DNA from: Bacillota bacterium
Lineage (GTDB): Bacteria; Bacillota; Bacilli; Alicyclobacillales; Alicyclobacillaceae
Direction of reading: 5' to 3'
DNA: 6,948 bases
Assembly: GCA_021816665.1 (NCBI GenBank)
Contig: JAKAXI010000097.1
Location: 1-6,948, forward strand
A program made the translations under genes and the position numbers. Below the pieces are notes generated by a model, which was not told the origin of the DNA, ran no database searches, and saw nothing but the letters and a program-made list of their open reading frames with translations. Shown one piece after another: positions 5,385-6,948 of this stretch (position 1 is the stretch's first letter; each line of letters begins with the position of its first letter).

Positions 5385-6851
5385 TTGGGCGCCCTCAGAG
5401 ACTGGAGACACGGTGTCGAACAGACAACTTGGTACCCTTGGCTGGTTTTCGCCGCTGTCGTCAACGGTCCGTTTATGGCGAATGTAGACAGCAGCATCGT
5501 GAACGTCGCTTTGCCTGTCTTGGAGCGACAATTCGACGTCGGGCCGAGTGTCCTCCAGTGGGTAATCTCTGCCTATGTGCTGATGATTACCGGGATCCTC
5601 CCAGTAGTCGGGAACCTTTCAGACAGGTCCAATCGCAAACACATATTTATCTTTGGGACAGTGGTCTTTACCCTTGGTTCCATATTGTGCGCATTCTCCG
5701 CCAGCATTGACGAGCTGATCGCCTTTCGGGTCATCCAATCAGTTGGCGGCGCCATTCTAATGGGCAATTCCATGTCGATTGTCGCTTATGTGTTTCCGGC
5801 TGGAAGGCGCGGGAAACCCCTCGGGCTAATCGGGAGCACCATCGCAGCCGCGACCGTTGTCGGGCCGTCTCTTGGAGGATTGCTCATTTCGTGGTTTAGC
5901 TGGCGAGCGATCTTTTGGGTGAATGTGCCGGTTGGGTGCTTCTCCATCGTGATGTCGCTCATCGTCATGATGGACATCACGCCGCGCAAAGAGCCGAAGG
6001 TGTTTGACTACTTCGGCGCTGTCTACTTCTTCGCTGCTGTCGTGAGTTTGCTGCTGATGGTGTCGGAAGGGCAGACGTGGGGGTGGGGCCAACCAGTGAC
6101 TTGGCTGGTCTTTCTGTGCAGCGTGGTTTTTTGGGTGCTGTTTGTTCGCCGCGAACTGCGCGTGGAGTCGCCGCTCATTCATCTGGGCCTGTTCAAGTCG
6201 ACCGCCTTTTCGCTCGGCAATCTGTCCGGGTACCTGTTCTATATCATGATGATGTTTCCAAGCTTCATCTTACCGCTCTATATGCGTCATGTTCTGAACA
6301 TTCCGATTGCAAACATTGGCTTACTGCTTACGCCTCAGGCGATCAGCATGATCATCTTCTCTCCCCTCGGCGGTTGGCTCGCGGATAAATACGGCACCAC
6401 GACTCCGACCGTCGCCGGGACGGCCGTAGCCACCACCGGCCTGTGCTTGCTCATGCGCCTCGGCCCCCATTCGACGTACGTCTACATCATCGCCGCCCTG
6501 GCCACTTTTGGTCTGGGGATGGCTCTCTTCACATCGCCGAACAACGTCTCTGTGCTTGAGAGCGTGCCGGTCGAAAAGACGGGTCTGACCGGGAGTTTGA
6601 TCGCGACAGTGCGAAACGCAGGCCGCGTCTCGGGCGTCGCCATAGCTGTTCTACTTTTGCAAGTCAGCGTCAGCGCCGCACAGTTGCAAACGTCTTCGGG
6701 GTTCGATCACGCGTCGTCTGTCGCGTTTGCAGGTGCAGTCGTTACTGGCGCGGTGGTCACGCTGGTCAACTTGGTTCGGTTCTGGCTGCACCGCTCACAA
6801 ACCGCTTTGGCGTCTCAGGGCGACGTCGCTGCACCCGGTTCGGAGCGCTGA
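5385..6851 (+). CDS. MFS transporter, DHA2 (14-TM, EmrB/QacA-like) family
   Basis: Inner-membrane proton-coupled transporter of 488 aa, normal for the 14-helix DHA2 group. About 14 hydrophobic segments can be read, the first near residues 18-40 and the last near 447-468. Family motifs are present: VDSSIVNVALPVL (34-46, the DHA2 version of motif D1, with D35), GNLSDRSNRK (76-85, motif A between TM2 and TM3), RVIQSVGG (115-122, motif B) and GPSLGG (160-165, antiporter motif C). A second loop motif GGWLADKYG occurs at 329-337. Motif C marks an exporter-type antiporter, so efflux of a toxic substrate or pathway intermediate is the default reading, though some catabolic clusters use DHA2-like proteins otherwise. 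TTG 5385 is used behind GAGGAGG. It is directly downstream of the GntR gene and its candidate operator, so likely under that regulator. Confidence 0.93.
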   Translation: MGALRDWRHGVEQTTWYPWLVFAAVVNGPFMANVDSSIVNVALPVLERQFDVGPSVLQWVISAYVLMITGILPVVGNLSDRSNRKHIFIFGTVVFTLGSILCAFSASIDELIAFRVIQSVGGAILMGNSMSIVAYVFPAGRRGKPLGLIGSTIAAATVVGPSLGGLLISWFSWRAIFWVNVPVGCFSIVMSLIVMMDITPRKEPKVFDYFGAVYFFAAVVSLLLMVSEGQTWGWGQPVTWLVFLCSVVFWVLFVRRELRVESPLIHLGLFKSTAFSLGNLSGYLFYIMMMFPSFILPLYMRHVLNIPIANIGLLLTPQAISMIIFSPLGGWLADKYGTTTPTVAGTAVATTGLCLLMRLGPHSTYVYIIAALATFGLGMALFTSPNNVSVLESVPVEKTGLTGSLIATVRNAGRVSGVAIAVLLLQVSVSAAQLQTSSGFDHASSVAFAGAVVTGAVVTLVNLVRFWLHRSQTALASQGDVAAPGSER

Positions 6852-6862
6852 ACGGTGCGCCC

Positions 6863-6882
6863 GGGCGGGGGTGGGACAGGGG
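6863..6882 (+). other. G-quadruplex motif 11 nt after the MFS stop codon
   Basis: Four G-runs occur in a row: GGG (6863-6865), GGGGG (6867-6871), GGG (6873-6875) and GGGG (6879-6882), separated by loops of 1, 1 and 3 nt. This fits the standard G3+N1-7 quadruplex pattern and is on the coding strand, so it would be present in the mRNA 3' region. Whether it folds or acts in transcript ending is inference. Confidence 0.55.
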
Positions 6883-6948
6883 CGACACGTCCGAATCGTG
6901 ATCGCGCCATTACAACCCGCATCCCGGTGTGCCCCAGGTCCCGGTGTG
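6883..6948. other. right-edge stretch without a recognisable gene
   Basis: The last 66 bases are G+C-rich and hold no start with a ribosome binding site on either strand that I can support. They contain a 10-bp direct repeat, TCCCGGTGTG at 6922-6931 and 6939-6948, with the second copy touching the window edge. Short open frames pass through but none resembles a known family. Confidence 0.3.

Noticed and set aside
6858..6867. Perfect 10-bp palindrome CGCCCGGGCG after the MFS gene as a terminator stem
   Set aside because: It has no loop, so it cannot form an RNA hairpin of useful size, and no T-run follows; it may be chance in G+C-rich DNA.

Overview
The window reads as a single-direction metabolic gene cluster from a bacterium, most likely a moderately G+C-rich Gram-positive (Firmicutes) such as the Alicyclobacillus/Kyrpidia group. 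The reasons are strong purine-rich Shine-Dalgarno sequences before nearly every gene, frequent GTG and TTG starts, an isocitrate dehydrogenase that matches the Bacillus/E. coli NADP type along its length, and a G+C content that looks to be in the high fifties by eye. The taxonomic placement is inference; no rRNA or other marker gene is present.

Layout, all on the + strand: (1) 3' part of a NitT/TauT-type (NMT1-like) ABC transporter substrate-binding protein, cut by the left edge; (2) a 13-bp stem-loop in a 102-bp gap; (3) a creatininase-family metal-dependent amidohydrolase; (4) a small single-domain cupin, 16 bp later; (5) a D-2-hydroxyacid dehydrogenase with an NAD-type Rossmann fold; (6) an NADP-type isocitrate dehydrogenase homologue (icd-like) with one notable active-site change; (7) a FadR-type (FCD) GntR regulator; (8) a 14-TM DHA2-family MFS transporter, with a palindromic candidate operator just before it and a canonical G-quadruplex motif just after its stop. 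No stretch above 300 bases lacks a gene, and I saw no tRNA, rRNA, CRISPR array, insertion sequence or phage gene.

The set looks like a catabolic or acquisition locus: an importer for a small organic molecule, a hydrolase that could open an amide or lactam, a cupin that may isomerise, oxygenate or simply bind an intermediate, two dehydrogenases that act on 2-hydroxy/2-oxo acids, a ligand-responsive GntR repressor and an MFS exporter or importer. No family member fixes the substrate. The most interesting points are the icd-like gene sitting in such a cluster with an Asn-to-Thr change at a substrate/cofactor contact, and the GTATAC-centred operator candidate between the regulator and the transporter. 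I found no sign of a wholly new type of system; the novelty, if any, is in the combination of genes and the unknown substrate.
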